This document shows, piece by piece, positions 44,750 to 56,026 of a stretch of DNA of 64,000 nt. Position 1 is the first letter of the stretch, and each line of letters opens with the position of its first letter. Under the pieces are notes generated by a model. The model did no database searches. It was not told where the DNA came from and saw nothing but the letters and a program-made list of their open reading frames with translations. Source of the DNA: Neoceratodus forsteri (taxonomy: Eukaryota; Chordata; Ceratodontiformes; Ceratodontidae); NCBI GenBank assembly GCA_016271365.2, contig CM057456.1, positions 609,341,501 to 609,405,500 of the forward strand, given 5' to 3'. A program made the translations under genes and the position numbers.

Positions 44750-45119
44750 ACTCGCTCGCTTTCTGTATGGGGCTACAATTTGTTTTTTAAAAGAAAAAAT
44801 ATGAGTACTTGTTTTGTTGTGATGTGTGTGGGTTTCATTTCTGGGGTTATCGTCTGTGGTAGGGGTGGGTTTCCGGGTGTGCGAGGGAAGCGCCGACTGG
44901 CAAAGCAGGTACTGTACCACAAAAGCTGCTTGTAGGCAGCGAAGAGATGTATGTTTTACAGTGAGATGCGGTCATCCCTGTGTTGGCACTAGAGTCATGG
45001 TGTTATGCCAGGATAACACCACGGGTCCAGTCCCACAGTGACCAATGACAGCTCAAGGTTCTTTCTTGCCATTGTATAATACAGCATTTAATCACACTGA
45101 TAATCAGCGTGATAAAGGG

Positions 45120-46380
45120 GGTCATCAGTTATTATTAGATGTTTTTAGACAGCAAAAGACTCATGGTCCATTCAGTCTGCTCAGTTTCCACCTACTATAG
45201 ACCATCACCAGTCTAGCACTGGGTAGGCCTCTGGCCAATCAATCATCCCTTAGCTCCCCTCCTCTCCCCCTCACCAGTTTGATCCAACCCTTTCCGTCCA
45301 TCAACCTTACCAGTCTCATGTTTCTATCCCACCCCCTGGTAAAGCTTGCCACCTTGTTATCATTGACCAGCTCCACTGGCAGATGGTTCCACTTTCCCAC
45401 CACCCTCTATGTGACAAAATATTTTCTCAGGTCCCTCCTAAATTACCCCTACCAGCTTATAGTTGTGGCCCTCTGTAATAGACCCCTCACTAAGCTTTAA
45501 CAGTTGCTGGCTGTCTACCCTGTTTATACCCTTCAGGTACTTGAAGTTTCAGTTATGTCTCCCCCCTCTCTCTCCCCTGGCCTGAAGTGAATACATATTG
45601 GGTCAGACAGTCTTGCTTCATAAGTCATCTCCTGCTGACCTTGAATCATTTTAGTTGCTCTCCTTTGTATCGGCTCCAGGCAGCCCTTGTCCTTTTTTAG
45701 GTGAGGGTTCCATAACTGCACACAGTACTGTAGTTGCAGACTCATCAAGGACCTACACAGGGCTAGGATCACCTCCTTCCATCTGCTTACAAGGCCCTAA
45801 CGATGCACTCCAGCATCCTACTAGCCTCCCATAAGCCTTGTTACACTGGGATGCGGTCTTGAGACTGTCACTAATTATAACCCCCAGATCCTTCTCTTCA
45901 GAGGTCTGCTGAAGTCGTACACCCTCCATCTCATACTCAGTCTTCAGACTCCGCCCCCCACGTGAATAACCACACATTTTTTTACACTGAATTTCAGTTG
46001 CCAACTCTTGAACCGCCTTGCTAATTTGCCCAAGTCTCTTTTCAATTTCCTGCTACCCTCTTCACGATCCACTCTGCCACATACCATGTGTCATCTGCAA
46101 ATGGATGCATTGTATCCTTAATGTCGCAAATGAACCATTGAAGAGCATCGGGACCAGAATAACCCCTGTAGGACCCCCTCATAACCCCCACAGATTCTGT
46201 ACAATTTAGTAACACCCTTTAGGTTCTCTCCCTAGCTAATTCTCCACAGATCTAGAGACTTTCTCCCCAACCCCTAAGTTCTCCACTTTCTTTACTAGTC
46301 ACTTGTGGGGAACAGTCAAAGGCCTTCCTGAAACAAAAATAAAAAAACAACGAGAACAAATAATCCTTTTTCCACTTGTC
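45120..46380 (-). mobile_element. CR1-type LINE, older copy
   Basis: Minus strand: 3' end near 45120-45180 (CATGAGTCTTTTGCTGTCT), ORF2 C-terminus, RT thumb (45533-45772, LMSLQLQYCVQLWNPHLK; 45753-46004, EKDLGVIISDSLKTASQCNKA) and palm fragments up to about 46375, where the AFDCSP-like block ends. Stops and indels are more frequent than in the copy at 41660. Confidence 0.8.
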
Positions 46381-47009
46381 TCTACCTCATTAATTAAACC
46401 AGCAGCATGGCAAAACAAGTTTTTAAAAATCACTGTAAGCAGTTGTCGTGAACAAAAACTTCAGCATATCTATTTTTTCCCATTTGATTTCAGTTTCTGA
46501 AGCCCAATATGTGGTTTTAAAGTTTTTAAAAGCTTTTGTTACTTTGATGTCCACCTACAATAAAACTAAAATTCTGGTATGGTACTCTGCTGTTTACCAT
46601 CAGAAATGTGAGCAAAATTTTGACTAACCTTCAGTATGACTGCAATGTGCACAGTATTATAAGTTCTTTATGTGATGCCACCTAATTCTCATTGAGAACC
46701 ACGGGGCATCTTGTTCTGCATACAAGTTAGCCTCCTGATCAGCAGCTTGAAGTTAAACATTCTACTTCAATAGCTTGGGAGAAGCAGCAGTACATTTCTG
46801 TAAACAAAAAAAATTGCTGTAGGACTATGACAAGTTCTGTTTGTTTAATTTTGTTATTTAGCATTTGCTGATCAATTAGCGCCTAATTAAAATTGTGCAT
46901 CACGAGTTCTATAAGTCAATTTATAGTAAGTCATCTGGTCAGCCAGCATACCTGCAATCAAAGTTCACTTTCTGCTACCTGCTGCATTGATGTATACCAG
47001 CATGTCACT
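46381..47009. other. Unrecognised stretch
   Basis: AT-rich. It may include the 5' flank of the DNA transposon that follows, but no terminal repeat was identified. Confidence 0.45.
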
Positions 47010-47311
47010 GTATCAGTGGTTTACACATGCAAAAGCTGTCAAACAAGAGCATTCAGTGGTGGCAAATGTGTGTCAAATGCCCTAAGAAAAAGTGTTGATG
47101 TTCCTCTGCAGTGTTGCTCAAGAACTACACAATATCAACCCACCACCAAACAAGAAGCAACAGTCGGAATAGGTGCACCATACCTCTGATGTTAGGTTCA
47201 AGGTGGGTAAATATGTTGTTGAATTTGGCAAAATGAAGGCAGTGCACTTTTACAGTAGTATATAGAGTGGCAGCATCAAAAAGCACTGTGAGGAAATTTA
47301 AATTGGATTAC

Positions 47312-47735
47312 TATAGAAACATAGAATTTGTTATCAGAAAAGGACTGCTTGACCCACCCAGTCTACCCAGATGTCCCTCCCTAGTCTGCCTTCACAGACC
47401 CTAACTGGTCTACTGCAACCCTCCCTCTTCCCTTCCTATGCACTGATATTCCCATATGTCTATCCCATGCATGTTTGAAGTCCCCTACTGTTTTTGCCTC
47501 CAGCACGTCTGCTGGCAGTCTGTTTCAGGCATCTACCACTCTTTGAATGACGTAGCACTTCCTCACATCCCTCTCTAACTTCCCCCCCGCCAGCTTCATT
47601 GTATGCCGTCTGATTCTGTAGTTCTTTTCATTTGAAAGAGACTCCCCTCCCGCACCCTAGTTACCCCTGTGAGGTACCAAGTTGAAGAGTACTGGCAATC
47701 CAAGTATTACCCACTGAGTTTCATACAATTCCCAG
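47312..47735 (-). mobile_element. CR1-type LINE 3' end inserted in the transposase pseudogene
   Basis: Minus-strand 3' terminus AAATTCTATGTTTCTATAG at 47312-47330 and decayed ORF2 C-terminal sequence to about 47735. It interrupts transposase homology, so it is younger than the transposon. Confidence 0.75.
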
Positions 47736-48639
47736 ATGCCCCCCTATACTCCATTTAGAGGAAGGTGAGACTGAACTGAAACAAAAAGTCTCCATGGAGA
47801 TGGAGCAGCTATTAATGCTCGGGTGATTATTGCAGTAGCTTTGGGGGTTGTCAAGGTGCACAGTCAACAATGTTTAGTGAAACATGGGGGTAATCTGCCA
47901 CTGATACTGCAATGGGCATGGCAATTCCTAAACTGCATGGGGTACCACAAAAGAAAGAGCACAAGAGCAGGACAAACAAAAACAGCGGATGTTTTGGTTT
48001 CCAAGGAAAACTTCCTAAACCGAATATCAAAAGCTGCCAGTCAGGAGCTAAGACCAGCTGAGGTTCTGATTAACATGGATAAAACAGGAAATAATCTCAT
48101 CCTCTGCTCTCAGTGGACTATGGAGGTGACAGATGCTAAGCAAATTGAAGTCACTGGACTGGGTGACAAGTGCCAGGTCTCTCTTGTTCTGGAAGTCACA
48201 TCTGCAGGTTATTTTTTTTGTTACCACCACAGGTCATCTACCAGGGAAAGACCACAAACTGCCATCCTGCCATTACATTTCCTCCTGACTGGAATATCAC
48301 CCATTCAGATAATCAATGGGTGAATGGCAATACCATGCTTGAATTCATAATGGCTATTATTATGCCATACATTAATTTCATCAGATCAGAAATTAGCTTC
48401 CCCAAGAACACCGCACACATTCTTAATCATGGACCATTCTGTGCCCATAGAAAGAAGCCGGTCCTCAGTAAGCTCAAGGAAACAAATAGTGTAACTGTCT
48501 TTGCTCCTGCTGCTTGTACAGACTTATTATAGTCCCATTTTCTAACGATTAATGGAGTTTTCCACATGAACAGTCTAGTCACAGAATGGCACGCTGACAT
48601 TTCTGCATGGCTGAGTCAGGGTAGTCCCACTGCCATATC

Positions 48640-48885
48640 ACATTGAAACAGCAAAATTACTACAGTGAAAGTCATTACAGCAACAATTTCAACAAAATTG
48701 GGGTGCAAGGGGAGTGCGGGAGAGGGGGCAAAGCTCCTTGCAAAAAAAACAGCCAATGTCTGATAGGCGAAATTTTGCCTGTCGACATTGTGACTTTCGC
48801 CATGCCGCACTTCAACAACGTCATTGTCGATGTGGCTTGGTGAAACCGCGCCACTGCTGAGATTGGTTGAGCTGCAGAAGACAAC
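48640..48885. mobile_element. Insertion in the transposase, related to 60150-60260
   Basis: Transposase homology stops near 48635 and resumes near 48890. The inserted segment holds TTTTGCCTGTCGACATTGTG and GCCATGCCGCACTTCAACAA, which match in reverse complement the sequence at about 60185-60255 (GTGTGGCATGGCAAACCTTA, GCTGACAGGTGACATTTTGC). No reading frame. Confidence 0.6.
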
Positions 48886-49204
48886 CCTTAAAAGTAGGCA
48901 TGTGCAGTTGCATGCCACAGCAATCAACAAGCTCAGCACTTGCAAAAATGAATGTCTCCGAGATTTCATGCAGGCTGGAATCACTGATGGCCTTGCTGAG
49001 TCATTTAACAAGCCTTGCACTCGTGCTACCTAAGAGAAACATTTGTCAATGCCGAATCTTTGCTTGGCTGTATGTACTGTGTAGGTGTTTGGCATTGATA
49101 GTGCAGAGACTAAAATGAACATCTAATAGCACATGTTTGACTCCAACTTTTCAATGCAGCCTTTTTCTTACCCCACCTTATGATCAACAGAGGTTACATG
49201 GATT

Positions 49205-51003
49205 ACATAGAAACTGTCGGCAAATAAGAACTGTTTGGCCCACCTTGTCTGTCCATTTTCCCTACCTACTGTAAAATCACAGACCCTATTTGATTTCTGG
49301 CGTAACCCTCCATTCTAATCCAATAAGATACCACATGCCTATCCCATGTGTTCTTGAATCCCATTACAGTTTTCGCTTCAACCACCTCTGCTGGGAGGCT
49401 GTTCCAGGCATTCACCACTCTTTCTGTGAAGAAATACTTTTTCACATTTCCCCTGAATCTACCCCCTCCAGCTTCATAGCATGACCCCTTGTTCTTGAGC
49501 ATCTTTTTTTTCTGAAAAATGCTTCCCTCTTGGACCCTATGTATACCTGTGAGGTATTTAAAAGTCTCTGTCATATCACCCTTTCCCTCCTTTCCTCCAG
49601 GGTATACATATTGAGTTTCTTTAGCCTCTCCTCATAGGGCTTTTGATGCCGGTCCAACAACATTTTAGTTGCCCTCCTCTGGGCATCTCTATTCTATCTA
49701 TGTCCTTTCAGAGATGTGGTCTCCAGAACTGAACACAGTACTCTAGGTGAGGCCTCACCAAAGTTTTATACAGTGGTATAACTACCTCCCTCTTTCTGCT
49801 GGTGATACCTCTCCCTATGCAGCCTAGCATTCCATTAACTCTCCCCTCTGTCATGTCACACTGTTTGGCCACTTTTAGGTCTTCAGAAATGATTACACCC
49901 AGGTCTCTTTCCTGCTTGGTAGCCATCAGTACCACTCCCCCATTATGTACTCTGCCCCTGGGTTTCTGTGCCCTGCGTGCATGATCTTGCACATCTTCAC
50001 ATTGAATTTAGATGCCACACTTTTGACCACTCCTCAAGTTTTCTTAGATCCCTATTCATTTTTTCCACCCTACCCTAGAGTATCTACCCTACTGCAGATC
50101 TTTGTGTCATCTGCAAAATGGCATACCTTCCCTTCCCTTCTAACACCTCTGCAATGTAACTAATAAAGATATTAAATAGGGTTGTCCCTGGTACTGATCC
50201 CTGTAGCACCTCGCTGGTCACCCTCCATTCAACTGAGTGAACTCTGTTTACCGCCACCCTCTGCCTCCTATCCTCTGACTAATTTCTGACCCAGTTTGCT
50301 ACCTTTGGACCCACTCCTAGGCTGCCCAGCATATTTATGAGTCTCATAGGTGGAACAGTGTCGAAGGCCTTACTGAAATCTTGGTAGGCCACATCCACCT
50401 CTCCACCCTGATCTAATTCCTCACCCAATCAAAGAAATCTATCAGATTCATTTGACGTGACCTTCCTGTTATGAATCCATGTTGCCGCGAGCCCTGTAAC
50501 CCCCTTGTTTCAAGGTATTCCACAATCCTTTCCTTTAGTAGTAATTCCATTAATTTCCCCACCACTAAAGTCAGGCTCACTGGCCTGTAATTTCCCCCCT
50601 CTACCCTCCTCTCACTTTTTGTGAAGTAGAACTACATCAGCCCTCCTCCAGTCCTCCAGAACCACTCCAATCTCCCGTGAGTGGTTGAACAGGAGAGTCA
50701 GAAAAGCAGCCAGCACCTCCCTGAGCTCCTTTAATATCTTGGGATGAATCCTATCTGCTCCAATTGCCTTGTCCATTTTTAGATTTGTGAGTTCCGTCAT
50801 GACTCTCTCTACTGTAGAAGGGCTTGTGTCCACCTCCCATCCTTTGATGCTCCTTTCCCCAATTCTGTGGTCCCTCACCTCCCCCCTCCACTGTGAACAC
50901 TGAACAAAAGCAATTGTTCAGAACATCTGCTTTATCTTGATCCCCTTTCACACACTCCCCCCTCCCCGTCCCACCTTAATCGTACTATCCCTCCCTGGCC
51001 GCT
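49205..51003 (-). mobile_element. CR1-type LINE inserted in composite copy C
   Basis: Minus strand from the 3' end (CGACAGTTTCTATGTAAT at 49203-49220) through the ORF2 C-terminus (49266-49574, RFRGNVKKYFFTERVVNAWN), thumb (49708-49992, LGVIISEDLK and [17 protein letters not shown]), degraded palm (about 50100-50450) and pre-RT (50612-50951, NLKMDKAIGADRIHPKILKEL). Many frameshifts. The endonuclease is absent. Composite-element sequence continues on both sides. Confidence 0.85.
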
Positions 51004-51490
51004 CTCCTTTTGCTTACATACATACATATTTACAAATGGTGTGTGAAATGTAAATGTAAATGAAGGTGAAATGTTCAATGTTTTAAATCCTGTCCGAAAT
51101 GTAATTTCTTGGAATGACTGCGAAAACATGTTTCGGAGGTGATTTAAAAAATTGCACCTACTTTTTTCATGGGGTTGGGTATAAAAAGGCTATGTTGAAA
51201 ATTTGGGGTCAAGATTTGAGAAAACATGTTTTCATAACTTTGAGATTGAAATTTTGACTCCAAATTTTTAACATAGTCTTTTTATTGCCCCCACCTTATG
51301 ATCAAGACAGGTGGAACTTTATAAATCTTACCTGAAATGTGATTTCACAGAGCAACTGTGAAAACATGATTGGGTGACATCTGACAAATTTTACCTGCCT
51401 GGTTCATGAGGTCGGCAAAAAACAAAGGCTATGTTGAAAATGTGGGGCCAAAATATATATAACATTGACAAAGTTATGAGTATGTTTTTG

Positions 51491-51920
51491 GCAGTGTCAG
51501 TGGCTCAGCAGGTAGCACACTCACCTCTGAGGCCAGGAGATCAGAAGGCTGTGGGTTCTAGCCCCACACCAGGCACTTGGGTTAATATCCCAATACTGAC
51601 ACTGCAGTGCAGCATGAGGGGGGTTCTGCACTCCTGAGGTGCCGTCTTTCAGATGAGACATTAAACCGAGGTCCCATCTGCCTGTTCTGGTGGTAGTTCA
51701 GGTGGATGTTAAAGATCCCATGGCACTTCTCGAAAAGAGTAGGGGACTTTCCCCAGTGCACTGGCCAAATTTCCCCCCATTCACTAAAATACCACCAACA
51801 GCTTAATCTGGTTCAAAGTCAGTTGGCATTCATCTGTATCCTCTCCCCCCAGGTCGTGCCTGAAAATAGGCAGAATTTGTCTAGAGCACTTACCTGGTCA
51901 ACAAAAATGAAATAAATAAG
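51491..51920 (+). mobile_element. LF-SINE/Deu-core-like SINE, plus-strand copy
   Basis: tRNA-like head GCAGTGTCAGTGGCTCAGC with B-box GTGGGTTCTAGCCCCAC. Core with GAGGTGCCGTCTTTCAGATG, TTAAACCGAGGTCCCATCTG and GATGTTAAAGATCCCATGGC. Tail CCTGGTCAACAAAAATGAAA. Collinear with the minus copy at 18915-19340. Inserted in composite copy C. Confidence 0.8.
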
Positions 51921-52036
51921 TGGTCAAAACACATTAAAAAGCAACTAACCAGATTTGTTTAGTCACTTCCAGATCGAGCTGCAGAGCAGCAGGACATGTG
52001 GGTTAAAGCAACAGGATGTGCAGTTGTACAAGATAG

Positions 52037-52128
52037 GTAAGTGAGGGTTGGGGGTGGTGAGTGTTAAAAGGGGGTTGGGGTGGGGGCAGGGGAGAAGAAG
52101 TCATTGCTGAACTGTTTCCTTTTTTCAG
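52037..52128 (+). other. Intron-like interval in tail of copy C
   Basis: Starts ATAG|GTAAGTGAGG, ends TTCCTTTTTTCAG|GT, 92 bp. The body is G-rich as in copies A and B although sequence identity is low. Confidence 0.5.
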
Positions 52129-52139
52129 GTGTAGTCAGG

Positions 52140-53150
52140 AAATGGGACACCAGAGGAAGCGGTTGGGAGGAGGGTGGGTTAAACTACAGAGGGTGGGATT
52201 GTTTGATTACAAATAGGGCACCAGGGGAACAATCGTGAGGTGGGCTGGCTAAACTGCACGGGGGGGGATTATTTGTTTACAGATGGGGCACTGTGAGAAG
52301 CAATTGGGACGTGGATGGGCTAAGTGACAAAGGGTGGGATTGCTTTTCTGCAGACAGAGCACTGGGGAAACAACTGGCAGATGGGTGGGCTAAACTGCAG
52401 AGGGTGGAATTGTTTGTTTATGGACATGGCATGGGCAGTGTGATCATGAGTTGAGTAAGCTAAAGAGCAGAAAGTGAGATTGTTTGTTTACAGATGGGAC
52501 ATTGAGGGAAGCAGCTGGGATGTCGAACAAGCTAAAGAGCAGAGGGTGGGATTGTTTGTTTACAGATGGGGCATTGAGAGAAGCAGTTGGGATGTGGATG
52601 GGATAAATGGCAGAGGGTGGCATTGTTTTTCTACATGCAGAGCACTGGAGGAAACGCTTGGAAGGTGGGTGGGCCAAATAGCAGAGAGTGAGATTGTTTG
52701 TTTACAGATGGGACATTGAGGGAAGCAGTTAGGATGTCGATGGGCTAAATGGCAGAGGGTGGCATTGTTTTTCTACATGCAGAGCACTGGAGGAAATGCT
52801 TGGAAGGTGGGTGGGCCAAATAGCAGAGGGTGGGATTGTTTGTTTACAGATGGGGCACCAGGGGAAGCAATCAAGAGGTGGGGCAGGCTAAGGCAGAGGG
52901 TGGAATTGTTTGTTTACAGATGGGGCATTGAGGGAAGCAGTTGGGATGTAGATGGGCTAAATGGCAGAGGGTGGCATTGTTTTTCTACATGCAGAGCACT
53001 GGAGGAAACGCTTGGAAGGTGGGTGGGCCAAATAGCAGAGGGTGGGATTGTTTGTTTACAGATGGGGCACCAGGGGAAGCAATCAAGAGGTGGGGCAGGC
53101 TAAGGCAGAGGGTGGAATTGTTTTTCTACAGACAAAACATCAAGGGAAGC
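52140..53150. repeat. ~71-bp minisatellite with 3-unit higher-order repeat
   Basis: About 14 units built on GGCAGAGGGTGGGATTGTTT, GTTTACAGATGGGGCA and GGAAGCAGTTGGGATGTGG. The marker TTTTTCTACATGCAGAGCAC at 52625, 52768 and 52980 gives spacings of 143 (two units) and 212 (three units); the last 212-bp block is a near-exact duplicate. Because three units are about 213 bp, repetitive open frames of 80-114 codons arise; I do not regard them as genes. Confidence 0.9.
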
Positions 53151-53331
53151 AGGATGACCATGAAACTGCTCAGCTAGCTGCTGGGTGGTGAGTTGTAGAC
53201 AAAAGCATGCAGCCACACTCTGATAGGTGTGGCCACATCCTTTCAACTACACAGAATTTTTGCCCATTTGCAAGACTGAACACCATCACAGTCATCCTGC
53301 TTCTGGTTGGGCTGTCAGTGGTGAGTCGCCT

Positions 53332-53644
53332 GCAGGCAAACACAAAGTCTGTGCTAATGCTCCACAGGTTGAAAGATCCACTCCAGGTTTGTAGATTTTT
53401 TAAGATATTTATTGAAGTGGGTTCAAGATACTAGCACTCCACACACTGAGTGCTTTCAAACAGCACCCTGTTCTTTCTCAAGGCATTGAGAAAGAAGAGG
53501 CTGCTGATCGAAAGCGCTCAATATGTGGGGAATACTGGTATCTTGAACCTGCTTCAATAAATATCTTCAAAATCTTAAAAAATCTACAAACCCAGAGTTG
53601 TTCTTTCAACCTGTGGAAACTTAGCACAAACTTTGTGTTGCCTA
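53332..53644. repeat. ~313-bp foldback inside composite copy C
   Basis: Left arm (GGCAAACACAAAGTCTGTGC, CCACAGGTTGAAAGATCCAC, GGTTTGTAGATTTTTTAAGA) is matched in reverse by the right arm (TCTTAAAAAATCTACAAACC, GTTCTTTCAACCTGTGG, GCACAAACTTTGTGTTGCC). Both arms carry AATAAATATCTT and a GAAAGC(G/A)CTCA motif. The centre is near 53488. Confidence 0.88.
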
Positions 53645-53825
53645 CGATTTTGTGCTTGCTCAGAGCTTGGCTGTGGTCTCTGGTTGCTGCCTTCCTTGCA
53701 GACTGATTCAGTGAGTCCCCTGCAGCCTGAACTGCATCGGATACTACACAGATACACCTCTGCAGCTACTACTCTCCTGAGTAGCCACAACATGTTTGCT
53801 TCACACAAGCAAACATAAAAAAGCT

Positions 53826-54690
53826 AGACCAGATAATAAAGTGCACTGACGTTTTTTATTTTTTTTATTTGCTGCTTACAAATGCAAGAAGACAGAAGGT
53901 TAAAGGCATATGGGCACAGGTGCTCTCCCCACAGCCTGGTAAATCTCTCAATGCCATTTCATTCCTCTACAGGTACTTTTTCAAGTCAGTAACTGTTTAG
54001 CTACTTCCTTTTGTTTTTGTTCTCAAGTTGTGGCAATGAGTTTGAGCTACTTTTGTTTGGCAAGCGTATTGGTTAGTTGAACTGACATACACTGTTATCA
54101 TAAGTTTTGTTTTTTAAATCTAGCTGTGATTTACAGTATTTGCTCAATTTGCTTTTATAATGGAAAATGAAATAAATAGAAACTGATTAATGGTTCAGAA
54201 TTATTTGTTGTCAGCTGTTTGTTCAACATGCAACACTCCACATCGTTCTGGTGTCTGTACAGAGCCTGGTGTGCAGGATTTTTGCGGCAATTATATTTTC
54301 AAGTTAAAGAGGAGAAGTATGAATATAACAAGAATAAAATGACAGCAATAATAACACGTTAAAAGTATTTAACACATTTTTTAAATCACACTAGGAAACT
54401 TCCGTGTTTATGTTTATAGGCCCGTACAAAGAGAGGTCTGTTACTGAATCAGAGCATAATCTCATGCTGTTTGGACTAACTGAACCACCCTACTTTGCTT
54501 TGTGATCCTCTCACCCAAACAGCAAGAGAGGAGACTGTTATACTTCAACGCCAACAGACTTCTCACATAGGCTCTATAAACATATGAAAGAGTATCCTCC
54601 AGGGAAGAGATTGTTATAAGCTGCTTGAGGCAGCCATATTTATGGACTTGAGTCACTGAAATGCAAAACCAGAAATAAAATTAGTTTTAA
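53826..54690. other. Unrecognised stretch
   Basis: AT-rich, no gene or element recognised. Confidence 0.5.
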
Positions 54691-56026
54691 AATATGTACA
54701 TAAGAACATACGAAATTGCCAGCAGATACAGGCCATATGTTCTATCCAGTCTGCTCAAGTGTGCAGCATTTCAGCCCATTAGACTGCAGCTGCCCCCCTC
54801 CCATTAACTTCCCTCCCCCAACTGCCTCCCCCTGGTATGTACTTTCCCCTTGAACTTGTCCCACCCCCCTTGAAGCACCCCACAGTCTGCACTGATAAGA
54901 GTTGCTCAGGCAGTGCATTCTACCCTGTTACCACTCTTTCAGTGAAGTAGTGCCTCCTCCTTTCCCTCTTGAATCTGCCCCCCTTTAACTTCTGGGAGTG
55001 CCCTCTGGTATCTCTTCCATTCTGGAGAGTGAACCCACCCTGGAAGCCTACTTTGTTCACCCCTTCAGGTACTTGAAGGTCTCGATCATGTCCCCTCTCT
55101 CTCTTCCATCCTCCAGGGTATACATGTTGAGCTCTGTTAGTCTTACCTCGTAAGTTCTATCCCTCAACCCCTTGATCATCTTTATTGCTCTTCACTGCAC
55201 TGCCTCCAGTAGTTTTATATCCCTTTTCAAGTATGGGCGCCAGAACTGAACGCAGTACTCCAAGTGTGGCTTCACCAGGGACCTGTACAGGAGCAATATG
55301 ACTTCACTACATCTGGATGTAATCCCCTTGCTATGCACCCTAGCATCCTGTTAGCCTTAGCTGCTGCCTTCCTACACTGGGCTGAGTGGTTTAATTCCCT
55401 GGTCACCAGCACCCTCAGATCCTTCTCCTCACTGGATGTGAACAGTTTGATACCATCCATCCAGCAGCTGTATCCTGGGTTTTTGGCTCTGAAATGCATC
55501 ACCTTGCACTTCTTGGCGTTGAACCCAACTGCCAGGTATGCGACCACTCCTTGAGTCTTGCCAAGTCCTCCTGCAGTAATTTGCCACCCTCCTCCCCATC
55601 CACCTCAGCACAGATCTTGGTGTCATCGGCGAAGAGGCTGATCTTATTCTTGATCCCAACTGCTAGGTCTGCTTTGAAAATGTTAAACAGGACTGGTCCC
55701 AGTACTGATCCCTGTGGGACACCACTTGTCACTGCTGTGGGCTCCGAGGCTTCTCCCCCCACAACTATCCTCTGCTGTCTGTCCCTTAGCCAGTTTTCTA
55801 CCCATCGGGCTAGCTTCCACCCTATACCAAGACTCTTCAACTTGCAGGACAATCTTCCATGTGGCACTGAATCAAAGGCCTTGCTGAAATCCAGGTAGAC
55901 TACATCTACCGCATGGCCCTTGTCCAGCGCCCTTGAGACCCAGTCAAAAAAATCAACTAAGTTTATCTGACAGGATCTGCCAGCAATGAACCTGTGCTGT
56001 CTGTCATCTTGCAGATCAGGGTACTG
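54691..56026 (-). mobile_element. CR1-type LINE, separate subfamily
   Basis: Minus strand: 3' end with CGTATGTTCTTATGTAC (about 54697-54713), 3' UTR, ORF2 thumb (55272-55547, KCKVMHFRAKNPGYSCW, EKDLRVLVTRELN) and palm (55499-55867, GVPQGSVLGPVLFNIF, LFADDTKIC). RT sequence ends near 56000. The 3' end TTCTTATGT differs from TTCTATGTTTCTATGT of the copies at 41660 and 47312, so it is another subfamily. Confidence 0.87.

Larger units (their letters stand above)
47010..49033 (+). pseudogene. pogo/Tigger-like DDE transposase pseudogene, split by two insertions
   Basis: N-terminal helix-turn-helix remnant at about 47195-47305 (GKYVVEFGKMKAVHFYSS, then SIKKHCEEI). CR1 insertion 47312-47735. DDE core 47760-48620: DGAAINARVIIAVALGVV, the KHGGNLPLILQWAWQFL block, INMDKTGNN with the first catalytic Asp (48078-48080), a frameshift in a T-run at about 48212, then PPQVIYQGKT and WVNGNTMLEFI. 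By eye, the second catalytic Asp is Gly and the third Phe, with a stop after CTDLL (48530). The tail with ECLRDFMQAGITDGLAE (48900-49020) follows a ~240-bp insertion. Such transposases cut and paste their element by binding its ends; this one is inactive. Confidence 0.85.
49030..53825 (+). mobile_element. Composite hairpin-array element, copy C, with nested insertions
   Basis: Head at 49035-49110 (ACATTTGTCAATGCCGAA, GGCATTGATAGTGCAG). The body continues after a CR1 insertion with diverged hairpin-unit sequence (51040-51485: ATGTTGAAAATTTGGGG pairing with CCAAATTTTTAACAT). After an LF-SINE-like insertion comes the tail with the intron-like interval, a minisatellite and a foldback, ending ACAAGCAAACATAAAAAAGC at about 53807-53826. 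Removing the insertions gives the same order as copies A and B. Confidence 0.65.

Noticed and set aside
44390..44920. 176-codon minus-strand frame
   Set aside because: No family resemblance; covers the diverged direct repeat and is interrupted by no splice-like signals.
52474..53177. Overlapping open frames of 78-114 codons with repeated peptide motifs
   Set aside because: They follow from the 71-bp minisatellite, whose three-unit period is close to a multiple of three. There is no start context, no homology and no conservation outside the repeat.
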